Part shown: positions 8,398 through 18,631 of the stretch, in pieces | Layout: every line of letters starts with the position of its first letter | How positions within the stretch are numbered: the first letter of the stretch is position 1 | Assembly: GCF_002836735.1 (NCBI RefSeq) | Contig: NZ_PJAS01000059.1 | Coordinates: 97,898 to 161,897 of the forward strand | Origin: Psychrobacter sp. 4Bb | GTDB lineage: Bacteria; Pseudomonadota; Gammaproteobacteria; Pseudomonadales; Moraxellaceae | DNA: 64,000 bases | Direction: 5' to 3' | Position numbers and translations under genes: made by a program | Notes under the pieces: model-generated | The model's database searches: none | The model's input: the letters and a program-made list of their open reading frames with translations, nothing else | Told to the model about the DNA's origin: nothing

Positions 8398-9816
8398 ATG
8401 GCTGGTCAAACGTTATATGACAAACTTTGGAACGCTCACGAAGTCACTAAGCGCGACGATGGTTCGAGCCTGATTTATATCGACCGCCACCTGTTGCATG
8501 AAGTGACGAGTCCACAAGCATTTGAAGGGTTGGAATTGGCAAACAGAGCGCCATGGCGTTTATCGGCTAACATTGCCAGTCCAGATCACAATGTGCCGAC
8601 TGTCACCAAAGAGCGCCTAGAAGGGGTGCCTGGGATTAAAGACAAGGTATCACGCTTGCAGGTTGTCACGTTGGATGATAACTGCACCAAGTTTGATATT
8701 GCTGAATTTACTATCAATGATGCCCGTCAAGGTATTTTGCATGTGGTCGGTCCAGAGCAAGGTTTGGTCTTGCCGGGTATGACGGTTGTTTGCGGTGACT
8801 CGCATACAGCGACCCACGGAGCACTTGGTTGCTTGGCTCACGGTATCGGAACCTCCGAAGTTGAGCATGTATTGGCAACGCAGTGTTTGATTCAAAAGAA
8901 ATCAAAAAATATGCAGATCCGTGTCACTGGTCAACTTGGTGCTGGTGTCACTTCAAAAGATGTGGTGTTAGCTATTATTGCAAAAATCGGTACAGCAGGT
9001 GGAACAGGACACGCGATTGAATTTGCAGGTCAAGTGTTCGAAGACATGAGTATGGAAGGTCGCATGACCGTCTGTAACATGGCGATCGAAGCAGGTGCAC
9101 GTGTCGGTATGGTTGCGGTCGATGATACGACGATTGATTATGTCAAAGGTCGTCCATATGCGCCAAGCGAAGCACAATGGGCACAAGCGGAAGCCTACTG
9201 GCGTACACTATATTCAGATGATGACGCGGTATTTGATACTGTAGTAGAAATGGATGGTAGCCAGATCGCACCGCAGGTATCTTGGGGTACATCGCCTGAG
9301 ATGGTAGTAGATATCACGCAATCTGTACCGACACCAGATCAAGCCATGGATGAAGCTCAAGAAGAGGGCTGGTTACGTGCTTATACTTATATGGGGCTAG
9401 AGGCAGGTCAGAAAATTACGGATATCCAACTTGATCGTATATTTATTGGTTCATGTACCAATTCACGTATCGAAGATTTACGTGATGCGGCAGCGGTAAT
9501 CAAAGGTCGCAAAGTTGCTGATAACGTAAAAGAAGCGATCGTTGTTGCAGGTTCTGGACAAGTGAAACTGCAAGCAGAGGCTGAAGGCTTGGATACGTTG
9601 TTTACTGAAGCTGGTTTTGAATGGCGTGAGCCGGGCTGCTCAATGTGTCTTGCGATGAATGCAGACAAACTTGAGCCGCAAGAGCATTGTGCTTCAACGT
9701 CTAACCGTAATTTTGAAGGTCGTCAGGGCAATGGTGGTCGTACGCATTTGGTAAGCCCAGCAATGGCAGCTGCCGCCGCGTTGGCAGGTCATTTTGTAGA
9801 CGTTCGTACGTTTTAA
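8398..9816 (+). CDS. leuC: 3-isopropylmalate dehydratase large subunit
   Basis: A 472-residue aconitase-family subunit that, with LeuD, isomerises 2-isopropylmalate to 3-isopropylmalate in leucine synthesis. The three cysteines that bind the [4Fe-4S] cluster are C353 (FIGSCTNSR), C414 and C417 (GCSMC), matching E. coli LeuC spacing. [11 protein letters not shown] and [15 protein letters not shown] are further signature segments. AAAGGA lies 8 bases before the ATG. The 457-bp region upstream contains the MITE-like element at 8247-8326 but no leucine-rich leader peptide that I could find, so attenuation control is not supported. leuD follows after 142 bases. Confidence 0.97.
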   Translation: MAGQTLYDKLWNAHEVTKRDDGSSLIYIDRHLLHEVTSPQAFEGLELANRAPWRLSANIASPDHNVPTVTKERLEGVPGIKDKVSRLQVVTLDDNCTKFDIAEFTINDARQGILHVVGPEQGLVLPGMTVVCGDSHTATHGALGCLAHGIGTSEVEHVLATQCLIQKKSKNMQIRVTGQLGAGVTSKDVVLAIIAKIGTAGGTGHAIEFAGQVFEDMSMEGRMTVCNMAIEAGARVGMVAVDDTTIDYVKGRPYAPSEAQWAQAEAYWRTLYSDDDAVFDTVVEMDGSQIAPQVSWGTSPEMVVDITQSVPTPDQAMDEAQEEGWLRAYTYMGLEAGQKITDIQLDRIFIGSCTNSRIEDLRDAAAVIKGRKVADNVKEAIVVAGSGQVKLQAEAEGLDTLFTEAGFEWREPGCSMCLAMNADKLEPQEHCASTSNRNFEGRQGNGGRTHLVSPAMAAAAALAGHFVDVRTF

Positions 9817-9958
9817 GACTGATAATAAGTAGCTGATATCATGCTTGTATGAACAATAAATATATGAGCATGCTGTCAAAGATGGTAAAAACTTATTTAC
9901 TATTTAATACGCTTATCAAGATCATCAGCCAGCAAAAATATAATTGATAGGAAATTTT

Positions 9959-10609
9959 ATGCAAGCTTATAACACCCAAACAGGTATCGTTTGCCCGTTA
10001 GATCGCGCAAACGTCGATACCGACCAAATTATCGCAAAACAGTTTTTGAAGTCTATTAAACGTACAGGTTTTGGCGTGAATCTATTTGACGATTGGCGCT
10101 ATCTTGATGAAGGCTATCCTGGTCAAGACAACAGCACACGAGTTATCAATCCAGACTTTGTATTGAATAAACCGCGTTATCAAGGTGCTACTATCTTACT
10201 AGCACGTAGAAACTTTGGTTGTGGCTCTAGTCGTGAGCATGCACCTTGGGCGTTATCAGAGTATGGTTTCCGTACGGTAATTGCGCCTAGCTTTGCAGAT
10301 ATTTTCTACAATAACTGTTTTAAAAATGGCATGTTGCCGATTGTGTTGGATGAAGCGATTGTAGATACGTTAATGAAGGCGACTTTTGATAACGAAGGCT
10401 ATGAGTTGACCGCGGATCTTGAGCGTCAGGTCGTTATCACACCAACTGGTGAAGAGTATGCCTTTGAAGTAGATGCTTTTCGCAAACATTGCCTATTAAA
10501 CGGACTGGATGATATTGGTCTAACTTTGCAGCAAAGTGATGCTATCAAAGATTATGAACAACAAATGATGCAAAAAACACCGTGGATATTTAACGACGTA
10601 AGAGCGTAG
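9959..10609 (+). CDS. leuD: 3-isopropylmalate dehydratase small subunit
   Basis: A 216-residue partner of LeuC that forms the swivelling domain of isopropylmalate isomerase. It has the typical start ([18 protein letters not shown]) and the substrate-loop signature [16 protein letters not shown] chose the ATG at 9959, with AGGA 6 bases upstream. An in-frame TTG at 9944 would add only five residues (MIGNF) and lies upstream of that ribosome site. The length is close to the ~200-215 expected. Confidence 0.96.
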   Translation: MQAYNTQTGIVCPLDRANVDTDQIIAKQFLKSIKRTGFGVNLFDDWRYLDEGYPGQDNSTRVINPDFVLNKPRYQGATILLARRNFGCGSSREHAPWALSEYGFRTVIAPSFADIFYNNCFKNGMLPIVLDEAIVDTLMKATFDNEGYELTADLERQVVITPTGEEYAFEVDAFRKHCLLNGLDDIGLTLQQSDAIKDYEQQMMQKTPWIFNDVRA

Positions 10610-10746
10610 AGGGTCATTCTATAATCTACTGCTTATAAAACTGCGAGTAGTCGCAACGCAGCGTTGAGTTATGGCGGTGAACTGTCTAAAATGAAGAATA
10701 GTTTTTCACTACATTTTATTATCTCTCTTGAATAGTAGCCGCCATT

Positions 10747-11466
10747 ATGAATACAAAACGTTATGCTCTATGGACAAGTACAATCGTTGCTGCAAGCTTA
10801 TTATTGTCAGGCTGTCAGCTATTGACGGGCTATCAAAAAATAGATGAAGCAGAGAGTGCTGAAGCATGGGTGGGTAAAATTAAACCTATTGCTGGTGAAG
10901 TAAATATTGCCTGTGTGGGTACATATCATTGCGAAATTGTGCAGATAGATAAAACACTCATTATCGCGCCTAATAGTCACGAGCCAATCAATCCTCAGAT
11001 TATGACAGCCTTACCACGTCAAGAAGGTATGGCAAAAACCTCGATGAATATGGATATGACGCCACTCGTCAATAAAAATGCCATAAAAGTTGTGCCGTTA
11101 GCGCCTTCGAGTATGCCAGGATTGACCAACTACTATGCACGGGTCATGCCTGCCAAACACGAGGTTCATGTTAATTTTTATCCAGAAAACAATATGGGCT
11201 ATATTGAGCGTTTCGCGATGATTCATGATTTCACTGAAGCAGGTACTTATCAGTTGCGCGCTTATCAAAAAAAGAACACCGAAAAATCAGGCAGTCTATT
11301 AGACACAGCATCACCTGAGCCTTTATGTATTGAGCTATTGCAAGGTACTCAAGTACAGCGCCGATTCTGCAAGCAACTAGACGCTGAGCATCAAGGCGAG
11401 TTTGTAGAGACGGGTATGGTCAAAGCAGTAACATCAGCACCCAAAGCCAAAAAAATGGCAGCATAA
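10747..11466 (+). CDS. Unrecognised lipoprotein between leuD and leuB
   Basis: A 239-residue predicted lipoprotein. The signal peptide ends in the lipobox LSGC with the lipidated Cys at residue 23, followed by Gln, so the mature protein probably goes to the outer membrane. I recognise no domain. The mature part has four further Cys: VACVGTYHCEI-like spacing near residues 56-62, then PLCIEL and RRFCKQL near the C-terminus, suggesting disulfides in the periplasm. The C-terminus is Ala/Lys-rich. It lies in the same direction inside the leucine cluster (137 bp after leuD, 63 bp before leuB), but nothing in it suggests an enzyme of that pathway. Confidence 0.8.
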   Translation: MNTKRYALWTSTIVAASLLLSGCQLLTGYQKIDEAESAEAWVGKIKPIAGEVNIACVGTYHCEIVQIDKTLIIAPNSHEPINPQIMTALPRQEGMAKTSMNMDMTPLVNKNAIKVVPLAPSSMPGLTNYYARVMPAKHEVHVNFYPENNMGYIERFAMIHDFTEAGTYQLRAYQKKNTEKSGSLLDTASPEPLCIELLQGTQVQRRFCKQLDAEHQGEFVETGMVKAVTSAPKAKKMAA

Positions 11467-11529
11467 AATATGAGACTGAAAAGCTCAAAAATATAATCAA
11501 CCAATAAAAATATTTCCAAAAGGATCAGT

Positions 11530-12633
11530 ATGGCAACGATTTTAACATTAGCGGGTGATGGTATTGGCCCTGAAATTATGACCCAAGCCATTGACGTGCT
11601 CAAAGCTGTCAATGATAAGTTTTCACTTGATTTAACGCTTGAGTCTGGATTGATTGGCGGTGTGGCTATTGATGCAACTGGTGAGCCTTTACCAGATGAG
11701 ACATTGGCCCGTGCTCGCGCCGCAGATGCCGTATTGCTAGGTGCGGTCGGTGGTCCTAAATGGGATGCAATCGAGCGTAGTAAACGCCCTGAGCGCGGTC
11801 TGCTCAAAATCCGCGGTGAGCTTGGTTTATTTGCCAACTTACGCGTAGCCAAGCTCTATCCACAGTTGGCTAATGCCTCAAGTATCAAACCGGAAATTAT
11901 CTCAGGCCTAGATCTATTGATCGTTCGTGAACTGACAGGCGGTATCTATTTCGGTGAGCCTCGTGGTATCCGCACACTAGAAAACGGTGAGCAGCAGGGC
12001 TATAACACGATGGTGTATAGCACAAGTGAGATTCAGCGTATTGGTAAAGTTGCCTTTGAGTTAGCAAAAACGCGTGCGCAAGCAGCAGGTACAGCAGCTA
12101 AGGTATGTTCAGTTGATAAAGCCAATGTGTTAGAAGTCACCGAGCTGTGGAAACAGACGATGATCGAGATGCAGCAAGCTGACTATAGTGATGTGGCGTT
12201 GTCACATATGTATGCTGACAACGCTTGCATGCAGTTGATTAAAGATCCTAAGCAGTTCGATGTTATGGTGACAGGTAATATGTTTGGCGATATCCTATCT
12301 GATGAAGCTGCGATGTTGACAGGCTCTATCGGGATGTTGCCATCAGCGAGCTTAGATGAGTCAGGTAAGGGTATGTACGAGCCGTGTCATGGTTCAGCAC
12401 CTGATATCGCAGGACAAGATAAAGCCAACCCATTAGCGACTATCTTATCTGTTGCTATGATGCTGCGTTACACCTTCAAGCAAGAAGAAGCGGCACAAGC
12501 AATTGAGCAAGCAGTCAGTGATGTGCTTGATGATGGTTTACGTACGCTAGATATTTTAGATAGCAGCGAAGCTGGACTTAAGCAGGTAGGCTGTAAAGAA
12601 ATGGGTCAAGCGATCTTGGCTAAACTGATATAA
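11530..12633 (+). CDS. leuB: 3-isopropylmalate dehydrogenase
   Basis: A 367-residue NAD-dependent dehydrogenase that oxidises and decarboxylates 3-isopropylmalate to 2-oxoisocaproate, the third step of leucine synthesis. Signatures: AGDGIGPEI at the N-terminus, the loop [11 protein letters not shown], the substrate arginines in [18 protein letters not shown], the catalytic Tyr segment [12 protein letters not shown], the Lys segment [13 protein letters not shown], and the metal-site segment [20 protein letters not shown] precedes the ATG. It closes the leuC-leuD-lipoprotein-leuB cluster. asd, the usual next gene in Pseudomonas, is not here. Confidence 0.97.
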   Translation: MATILTLAGDGIGPEIMTQAIDVLKAVNDKFSLDLTLESGLIGGVAIDATGEPLPDETLARARAADAVLLGAVGGPKWDAIERSKRPERGLLKIRGELGLFANLRVAKLYPQLANASSIKPEIISGLDLLIVRELTGGIYFGEPRGIRTLENGEQQGYNTMVYSTSEIQRIGKVAFELAKTRAQAAGTAAKVCSVDKANVLEVTELWKQTMIEMQQADYSDVALSHMYADNACMQLIKDPKQFDVMVTGNMFGDILSDEAAMLTGSIGMLPSASLDESGKGMYEPCHGSAPDIAGQDKANPLATILSVAMMLRYTFKQEEAAQAIEQAVSDVLDDGLRTLDILDSSEAGLKQVGCKEMGQAILAKLI

Positions 12634-12698
12634 GTTAACTTGCGTTTAAAGGCTATTCCTATATAGCATTTTCCACAGTCTTAGTTTGCGTGTTGTAT

Positions 12699-12732
12699 AC
12701 CCATAGGCTACCAAGTGGCGTATGGGTTTTTT
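12699..12732 (+). terminator. Terminator after leuB
   Basis: ACCCATA (12699-12705) pairs with TATGGGT (12721-12727), with an inner CCA/TGG, and runs into a T run. It lies 66 bases after the leuB stop. The T run merges directly into a heptamer repeat tract. Confidence 0.75.
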
Positions 12733-12784
12733 ATCGTTTATCGTTTATCGTTTATCGTTTACCGTTTACCGTTTACCGTTTATC
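12730..12784. repeat. Heptanucleotide tandem repeat, TTTATCG/TTTACCG
   Basis: Four copies of TTTATCG (12730-12757), three of TTTACCG (12758-12778) and a final partial TTTATC follow without interruption. The tract lies in the gap between leuB and the L,D-transpeptidase gene. The remainder of that gap (12785-13040) is AT-rich and shows nothing else that I can name. Confidence 0.95.
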
Positions 12785-13040
12785 TATTAGCAAAGCTTAT
12801 TTATAAGCGCCTTATTAACAGAGACGCTGTACAACAAAGCTCCTTTTAACACAAAGCTGTTATATGCTCACAAGGTAATATGACAATATTAGTAGCTTAT
12901 AAAGGAGCTAAAATATTTCGCTTTTAGCAAAAGTAAAATATCCAAAATCTAGATGCCAAAGGTAAGTTCTAAAAATCCAAAAAACTGTAGTATTTGAAAA
13001 CTGAAAATAATAATAGAATTTCTTAAATGAGGAGTATTAC

Positions 13041-14162
13041 ATGTATCAATTAACAAGAATCAGTAAAGCATTAACAGTGATTAGTCTCTCTAGCTTACTA
13101 TTCATGGGGCAAAGCATTGCAGCAGAGACAACGGATAGTGTGAACGCAAATAATAGCGTCAAGGCTCCGGCAGAAGTCAGTCCAGTGACTAATGGCGTAA
13201 GTCAAAAATTAACAGGAGATAGTAAAGCTGCGACTTCATTGAATAAGCTACTGCCTACTATTAAATACACAACTGAGAACCTATCTGACAATGCAAAAAA
13301 GATAAACAATGTCACTTGGACGGCGGATGCAGAGATCGATCGTAATATAGGAACAAAGCTGCAGGCTCTATTAAACTGGCATCATAACGGAGTAGGGCCT
13401 GTCGATGGCTACTGGGGCAAAAATACTCGCAAAGCCATGCAGGCGTTTCAAAAAGCAAATGGTTTAGATGTAACCGATACGTTGAACAACGAGACGTGGC
13501 AGGCGCTGACCAAGAATGAGAAGCTCACGACTCAACCAGTGCTAGTCAGTTATCAGCTTACTGAAGCAGATGTGAATGTTAAAACGACAACCATACCTGC
13601 TGATTCTGTTGCCAAATCAAAGCTTGAGGGGATGTACTACGAAAGTCTTACTGAGGCGTTGGCAGAGAAGTTTCATATTAGTGAGAAATATTTAAAGTCG
13701 CTTAATCCTGATGCCAGTTTTACTGCCGGTGAAATCATTACGGTATACAACCCTGGTAATCCTAATACCAAGCCTGTGCATCGCGTCGTTGCTGATAAGG
13801 CCACTGAGACACTCTACGCGTATGATGAAAACAATAACTTGATCGCTAGCTATCCAACGACAGTGGGTAGTACAGCGACACCATCACCAACAGGTACGCA
13901 TACTGTCAAGGTAAAGGTGCACGAGCCCAACTATACTTACACGGCCAATGACGGTAGCAAGTCTATCATACCACCAGGTCCCAACAATCCAGTAGGCTCG
14001 GTATGGATTGGGCTTAGCAAACCGACTTATGGCATTCATGGATCACCAGATCCTGCTCGTATCAGTCGTCAGGCATCAGCAGGTTGTGTGCGTTTGACCA
14101 ACTGGGATGCGCTTAGTCTACTCGGAGTTATAAAAAACGGCGCAACTGTTGAATTTAGTTAA
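13041..14162 (+). CDS. Periplasmic L,D-transpeptidase (YkuD family) with peptidoglycan-binding domain
   Basis: A 373-residue exported enzyme that would form 3-3 peptidoglycan cross-links or attach proteins to peptidoglycan. A signal peptide of ~28 residues ends MGQSIAA. A peptidoglycan-binding domain spans roughly residues 100-160 (LLNWHHNGVGPVDGYWGKNTRKAMQAFQKANGL). A LysM-like segment lies near 195-240. The catalytic YkuD domain fills the C-terminus, with His333 (GIHGSPDPARISR) and the nucleophile Cys349 (SAGCVRLTNWD). GAGG lies 12 bases before the ATG. It is a single gene with its own terminator. Confidence 0.93.
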   Translation: MYQLTRISKALTVISLSSLLFMGQSIAAETTDSVNANNSVKAPAEVSPVTNGVSQKLTGDSKAATSLNKLLPTIKYTTENLSDNAKKINNVTWTADAEIDRNIGTKLQALLNWHHNGVGPVDGYWGKNTRKAMQAFQKANGLDVTDTLNNETWQALTKNEKLTTQPVLVSYQLTEADVNVKTTTIPADSVAKSKLEGMYYESLTEALAEKFHISEKYLKSLNPDASFTAGEIITVYNPGNPNTKPVHRVVADKATETLYAYDENNNLIASYPTTVGSTATPSPTGTHTVKVKVHEPNYTYTANDGSKSIIPPGPNNPVGSVWIGLSKPTYGIHGSPDPARISRQASAGCVRLTNWDALSLLGVIKNGATVEFS

Positions 14163-14193
14163 ATGCGATAGTATTAAGTCATAAAAAATGGAC

Positions 14194-14227
14194 AAAAAAA
14201 TACCGCTAAAATATAGCGGTATTTTTT
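14194..14227 (+). terminator. Terminator after the L,D-transpeptidase gene
   Basis: AAATACCGCTA pairs perfectly with TAGCGGTATTT around AAATA, ending in TTTTTT. It is near-symmetric, so it could also act on antisense transcription coming from infA. Confidence 0.88.
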
Positions 14228-14423
14228 GTGGTAATCAGAAACAGTCAATTACTAAATAACTAAAATATTGATAGGCAATAATGAGCAGATTAGCATTTTC
14301 ATTATTATTATCAGTTTCACTACCCAAGCGTCATATCAGCTATCAGCGATAACGTAGCTATTCAGTTATTGGCTGTATCTTACCAATGCTAATACTTTCA
14401 TAACCATATTGGTCAGTCAGTAT

Positions 14424-14645
14424 TTAGTTTTTACCACGGTAGGTGATACGGCCTTTAGATAGGTCATAAGGCGTCATTTCAACTTTAACCTTATCACCTG
14501 TCAAGATACGAATATAATGCTTACGCATCTTACCAGAGATATGCGCGATGATTTCGTGCCCGTTTTCTAAACGAACTTTGAACAAAGTATTAGGAAGGGT
14601 ATCAATGACTTCGCCTTCAAATTCAATAATATCGTCTTTTGCCAT
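14424..14645 (-). CDS. infA: Translation initiation factor IF-1
   Basis: A 73-residue OB-fold protein ([20 protein letters not shown]... ending ...[13 protein letters not shown]) that binds the 30S A site during initiation. I chose the ATG at 14643-14645, which gives the universal MAKDD start and normal length. A start four codons upstream (MIQI) is possible but atypical. It is transcribed alone towards the L,D-transpeptidase gene; truA lies upstream in the same direction, 121 bp away. Confidence 0.97.
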   Translation of the reverse strand: MAKDDIIEFEGEVIDTLPNTLFKVRLENGHEIIAHISGKMRKHYIRILTGDKVKVEMTPYDLSKGRITYRGKN

Positions 14646-14766
14646 AATTTGTATCAATCAATTAAAAAATAAGCCCATATTATACGTAAGTTAGCGGATT
14701 AAAGCAATACGAACCTGCTTTTGACTTGACAGCATGTAAGTGATATGTATGCCAAATGATAATAAT

Positions 14767-15600
14767 TTAATCAGGTAGATTTAACCAGACAGGCGTTAAT
14801 GGCGCATCTGGCAATAAACTTTGAAAACGTTCAGGATAATAGGCATTGATAAAATACAAGCCATCACCTGAAGCGGTAGGTGGTGCAATCGTCCGATCTT
14901 TTTTATGCAAAATCTTCAAAAAATCTGCTGGCTCTAGCTCGTGTCTACCAATGGCATATAATGTGCCCATTAAATTGCGAACCATATGATGTAAAAACCC
15001 ATCTGCTTGTATATCAAAAACGATAAATTGACCATGAGCAAAAAGGTTTGCATGGCTAATCGTACGCACTGGTTGATTGGATTGACAAGCAGCAGCACGG
15101 TAACTGCTAAAATCGTGTGTACCGACGATATCAGCTGCTGCTTGCTGCATGGCTTTCAAATCAAGCGGCTCATAGATATGAGTTACTTGATGATTTAGTA
15201 TGGCAGGGCGCTGTGCTTGGTTGAGCGTAATATAACGATAGCGACGAGCAATAGCACCAAAACGCGCATGAAAGTCAACTGGCATGGGTTGTATCCAGCG
15301 TAAAGCAATATCATCAGGGAGTAGGCTGTTCACACCGCGTAACCAGTTATGAGTAGGGCGATACGCATGAGTTGTAAAATGGGCAATCATATTACTCGCA
15401 TGGACGCTGGCATCAGTACGCCCAGCTGCGATGACTTCTACAGGCTCGTTAGCCACTTTGCCGATAGCTGTCTCTAAGGCTTCTTGTACACCTAAAACCT
15501 CTCGTTGCCGTTGCCAGCCATGATAATGAGTTCCTAAGAACTCAATAGCAATCGCTAAAGTGTAGGTTGGTTCAGTGTCGATAATTTCAGTCTCAGACAT
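14767..15600 (-). CDS. truA: tRNA pseudouridine synthase A
   Basis: This enzyme converts uridines 38-40 of tRNA anticodon stems to pseudouridine. The catalytic Asp is D63 in AAGRTDASVHA. Other family blocks are GWQRQ near the N-terminus, ARRYRY, and FLHHMVRNLMGTL. I chose the ATG at 15600 (MSETEIID), giving 277 residues, near the family norm. An in-frame ATG at 15681 would add 27 residues without family similarity and would overlap the asparaginase gene. Neither start has a strong ribosome site. In pseudomonads truA directly follows fimV; here the asparaginase gene lies between them. Confidence 0.95.
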   Translation of the reverse strand: MSETEIIDTEPTYTLAIAIEFLGTHYHGWQRQREVLGVQEALETAIGKVANEPVEVIAAGRTDASVHASNMIAHFTTHAYRPTHNWLRGVNSLLPDDIALRWIQPMPVDFHARFGAIARRYRYITLNQAQRPAILNHQVTHIYEPLDLKAMQQAAADIVGTHDFSSYRAAACQSNQPVRTISHANLFAHGQFIVFDIQADGFLHHMVRNLMGTLYAIGRHELEPADFLKILHKKDRTIAPPTASGDGLYFINAYYPERFQSLLPDAPLTPVWLNLPD

Positions 15601-15643
15601 TAGGGTTTCTAAACTTATAAAATGGGAATTAATTAAAAGTCGC

Positions 15644-16744
15644 TTATCGCTTTTTGATGCTAGTGCCAGTTTGATTGACATTATTCAACCAACGCTGTCT
15701 GCGTCTTGCTGGACTATCATAGCGAAGTAGCAACCATAGTAATCGGGCATAAATAGCAGGTATGGTCAAACGCCCACCAGCAATGACATGATGCTCGTAC
15801 TGCCAACTGCCTGCCGCATAGCTATCGCTGACGCCGCCAAATGGACATTGACTGGCCGATATCACCATATGTCCACGCTCATGTGCAACGGTCAGTGTCT
15901 CTGCTAGTACAGCTGAATAAGGGATGTTACCGGCGCCAAATCCCAATAGAATAATGCCACATGGTGGCTGCGACAATAAAGCTTGTAGCTGGTCGTTTAT
16001 TATTGAAACATCGTTAGGTAGGCAATATAGCGCATGAACACGCGCGTTTTCAGCGCGTGTTTGAATACTGGATAGCAAGTCTTGTTGATCATCAAGCCAA
16101 TGTTGCCTACGCGTGTCAGGTAGATTTTTTATATAGCTATTGGCTGGGTAAGCGGCGCGAGAATGACCAGTAAATGCCATCAGATCATGGCTGTGAATTT
16201 TTTGTACCGTTTGAGCAGGCCATGATTCGCCGCTAAAACTAATTTTCACGCCTGATTCACCAGCAGCGGCTAGTTTTAATGAGTCGTTGAGATTGCCCCA
16301 AGCATCGCTATGTTCATCGATGTTATAGGAATGCAATATCTCACTGTCTAATAATGGACGCATACTTGCGGTCAAAACAATACAGATATCACTACCTGCA
16401 AACGCTTCTGCTAAAAATGCGCCTAAGTAACTCAACGTATCCGTGCCAGTGATGAGTACAAAGCGTCTATCACCTTTGGCATAAGCATTCAGGAGTAGTT
16501 GATAGAAATGGGTAAAATCGACAGGGGTAAGCTGGCTGCTGTCTTTGATCAGGGCGTTTTCCAACCATGAGACGGTCGGTAAGTTATTCGTACTGTCTTG
16601 TGCAGACAAAAGCTTTTGTAAAGTAGGCAAAAACACTTCTGCTGATAATGGCGCCAATGGTCTGCCATAGCTACCAAAGGTACCGCCAGCATAAATCAGT
16701 TGAATAGGATCGGATAGGTTTTTGAGCATAACAGAAGATGGCAT
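15644..16744 (-). CDS. L-asparaginase-type amidohydrolase
   Basis: A 366-residue asparaginase/glutaminase family enzyme hydrolysing L-asparagine (or a related amide) to aspartate and ammonia. The first catalytic Thr is T22 in YAGGTFGSYG, and the second motif is TGTDTLSYLGAFLAEAF near residue 100. ILLGFGAGNIP and ASQCPFGGVSDSYAAG are further family blocks. No signal peptide is visible, which suggests a cytoplasmic enzyme like E. coli AnsA. The sequence is rather diverged and has a basic C-terminal tail (RRRQRWLNNVNQTGTSIKKR). It is inserted between fimV and truA, genes that are neighbours in related genomes. Confidence 0.86.
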   Translation of the reverse strand: MPSSVMLKNLSDPIQLIYAGGTFGSYGRPLAPLSAEVFLPTLQKLLSAQDSTNNLPTVSWLENALIKDSSQLTPVDFTHFYQLLLNAYAKGDRRFVLITGTDTLSYLGAFLAEAFAGSDICIVLTASMRPLLDSEILHSYNIDEHSDAWGNLNDSLKLAAAGESGVKISFSGESWPAQTVQKIHSHDLMAFTGHSRAAYPANSYIKNLPDTRRQHWLDDQQDLLSSIQTRAENARVHALYCLPNDVSIINDQLQALLSQPPCGIILLGFGAGNIPYSAVLAETLTVAHERGHMVISASQCPFGGVSDSYAAGSWQYEHHVIAGGRLTIPAIYARLLWLLLRYDSPARRRQRWLNNVNQTGTSIKKR

Positions 16745-16844
16745 AGTATCAACACAGTAAACAATTATGGAAGAAAAGAGGCGCTAGAGGATTGAGCAAC
16801 GATGGCTGAAGGGTTCAATAATAGATAGTATTAGAGTTAAATGC

Positions 16845-16888
16845 AAAAAAATCAGCAAGCATCCCGTGATTAGGAAGTACTTGCTGAT
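16845..16888 (-). terminator. Terminator after the FimV C-terminal gene
   Basis: On the minus strand ATCAGCAAG pairs perfectly with CTTGCTGAT around a ~20-base loop and is followed by TTTTTTG. It would separate the fimV pair from the asparaginase-truA genes downstream. Confidence 0.75.
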
Positions 16889-16906
16889 AAGAGACTAGAC
16901 GATTAA

Positions 16907-18580
16907 CTACGCAGTACGTTCAAGTAGTAACTGTGCTTGCTGTTTCTGTTCACTATTACCTTGAGCTATCACCTCATTGAGTAGACGCTTTGCACTGTCA
17001 TATTCACCCAGTTGCAGATATTGATCTGCCAAGTCTAACGTCACTTGATTACTGTCTAGTGACTTTACGAAATCAAAATCTGCTGCGAACCGTGATGAGA
17101 AATCTTCTGCTGACTCAGTCTCTTGAGGCGTAATAGGAGTGTCACTCTCAACTGGTGCAGCTGTAGAGACTGGGGTAGTAGTCGACGGAGTGTCAAATAG
17201 AGAATCAGCATCGTCAATATTAAAATCATCGTCTATCAGTGTATTGTCGTCAAATCTCAATGGTGCAGCAGGTGCGATATTCGATTCTTCAACAACGCTA
17301 ACATCATTAACCTCGATATCATCATTGAGTAATGGTTCCTCAAGATTAATATTTGCAAAATTGTCTTCTTCAAGGGTCATACTCTCAGAAGCATTACTTC
17401 CAAAATCAGTATTTTCCAGAATGAAATTGTCAAAATCACTGTCGTTTTCAGTCGTAGATAGGTCGTCATTGGAGACAGTACTGATATCATCTGATGCATC
17501 TAGACTGCCCAAAGATAAAGCAAAGTCATCTTCACCGTTTTGGATAGTATCAATAGAGTGTTGTTCTGAATTCGTAGATACGTCATTAGGGACGATATTG
17601 TCTTTGTCTGTATCGGCTGCTAAATCATCGAAATCTAAGATAAAATCTTCTTCTAGTGCGGCTTTCTCATTATCATCATATGAGAGGTTAGTGTCTATAG
17701 ATGATTCATTCGAAGTATCATTAAATGAATTAAAGTCAAACTCAAAGTCACTGAGATCGTTATCTTCGTTATTACTAATATTATCGTTAGCGGAGCTCTC
17801 TAAAACGTCGTTATTTACATTGTCCAATAGTGTGACAGGCGTTTCACTTGTCGTATTAGGCGCATCGAAATCATTCTCTAGATCGCTGAGAGTCAGATCA
17901 AAGCTATCATTCGGATTTTCGGTAATAGAACTAACATTGTCGACTTTATCTGATAACTCTAAGCTGTCGATAGGATCATTTATTGCAGTCTCATTTAGTG
18001 CAGTATCGTTATTACTTTCTTCAATTGGCTGATGAGCTACTGCATTAGTACTATCATTCTGACTAATAGGTAAATCGAAGTCGATAGCGCCAAAATCGTC
18101 TTTGGTATTGTCTGTGGCTAGCGTTTGCACAGCGGCAGGTTCTAATTCCTCAAAAGATAGACTTCTTATCTCGTCTGCTTGAGCGATAGTCTGACTATCG
18201 TTATGAGCTCTTATAGACTCATAAATATGGTTGAAATCTTCTGGCTGGTTTATCGTCGCGTATATGCTGAGTAGTTTAAGAGACAATGCACTGTTATGAG
18301 GTTTTTCACTTAAACCACGTTTAATAGTTTCGATCGCCTTGTCATAGCGCTGCTGATCCATAAAACGCTGTGCAATAGTGATATGGTCAAATTTATGGCT
18401 GTTGCTGACATTAGTGTGGGTAGGAGTACCATAATCTACTTTTGGTGATGGAGTAGACATATCTTTTCTTGAATTAATAGGCGATGATGACGATTTCTGC
18501 GCCTTGTTTTTGCGCAAGAATAAAGCAGCCACTAACAGAATAAGCGCCAATCCGGCGATGATATATAGCATATTGTCCAT
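16907..18580 (-). CDS. FimV C-terminal half: membrane anchor, TPR and FimV C-terminal domain as a separate protein
   Basis: A 557-residue protein beginning with a single membrane segment (MDNMLYIIAGLALILLVAAL), then a cytoplasmic TPR-like stretch (about residues 60-115: QRFMDQQRYDKAIETIKRGL). A very acidic Asp/Asn/Ser-rich linker of ~370 residues follows, then the FimV-type C-terminal motif LDLADQYLQLGEYDSAKRLLNEVIAQG. The N-terminal FimV domains are encoded by the gene just upstream. The ATG at 18580 has AGGA 6 bases upstream; an in-frame GTG at 18604 lies upstream of this ribosome site. FimV proteins act in type IV pilus function and polar organisation; the exact role here is inferred from family and position. 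Confidence 0.82.
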   Translation of the reverse strand: MDNMLYIIAGLALILLVAALFLRKNKAQKSSSSPINSRKDMSTPSPKVDYGTPTHTNVSNSHKFDHITIAQRFMDQQRYDKAIETIKRGLSEKPHNSALSLKLLSIYATINQPEDFNHIYESIRAHNDSQTIAQADEIRSLSFEELEPAAVQTLATDNTKDDFGAIDFDLPISQNDSTNAVAHQPIEESNNDTALNETAINDPIDSLELSDKVDNVSSITENPNDSFDLTLSDLENDFDAPNTTSETPVTLLDNVNNDVLESSANDNISNNEDNDLSDFEFDFNSFNDTSNESSIDTNLSYDDNEKAALEEDFILDFDDLAADTDKDNIVPNDVSTNSEQHSIDTIQNGEDDFALSLGSLDASDDISTVSNDDLSTTENDSDFDNFILENTDFGSNASESMTLEEDNFANINLEEPLLNDDIEVNDVSVVEESNIAPAAPLRFDDNTLIDDDFNIDDADSLFDTPSTTTPVSTAAPVESDTPITPQETESAEDFSSRFAADFDFVKSLDSNQVTLDLADQYLQLGEYDSAKRLLNEVIAQGNSEQKQQAQLLLERTA

Positions 18581-18631
18581 AGTTATTCCTACGCCTGTGA
18601 TCACAATCTAATGTATGAGTCAGTTAGGCAA

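Noticed and set aside
17139..18032. 297-codon plus-strand frame opposite the FimV C-terminal gene
   Set aside because: It is the Ser/Leu-rich antisense of the Asp/Asn/Ser-rich linker; no start signal. The minus-strand gene has the domains.
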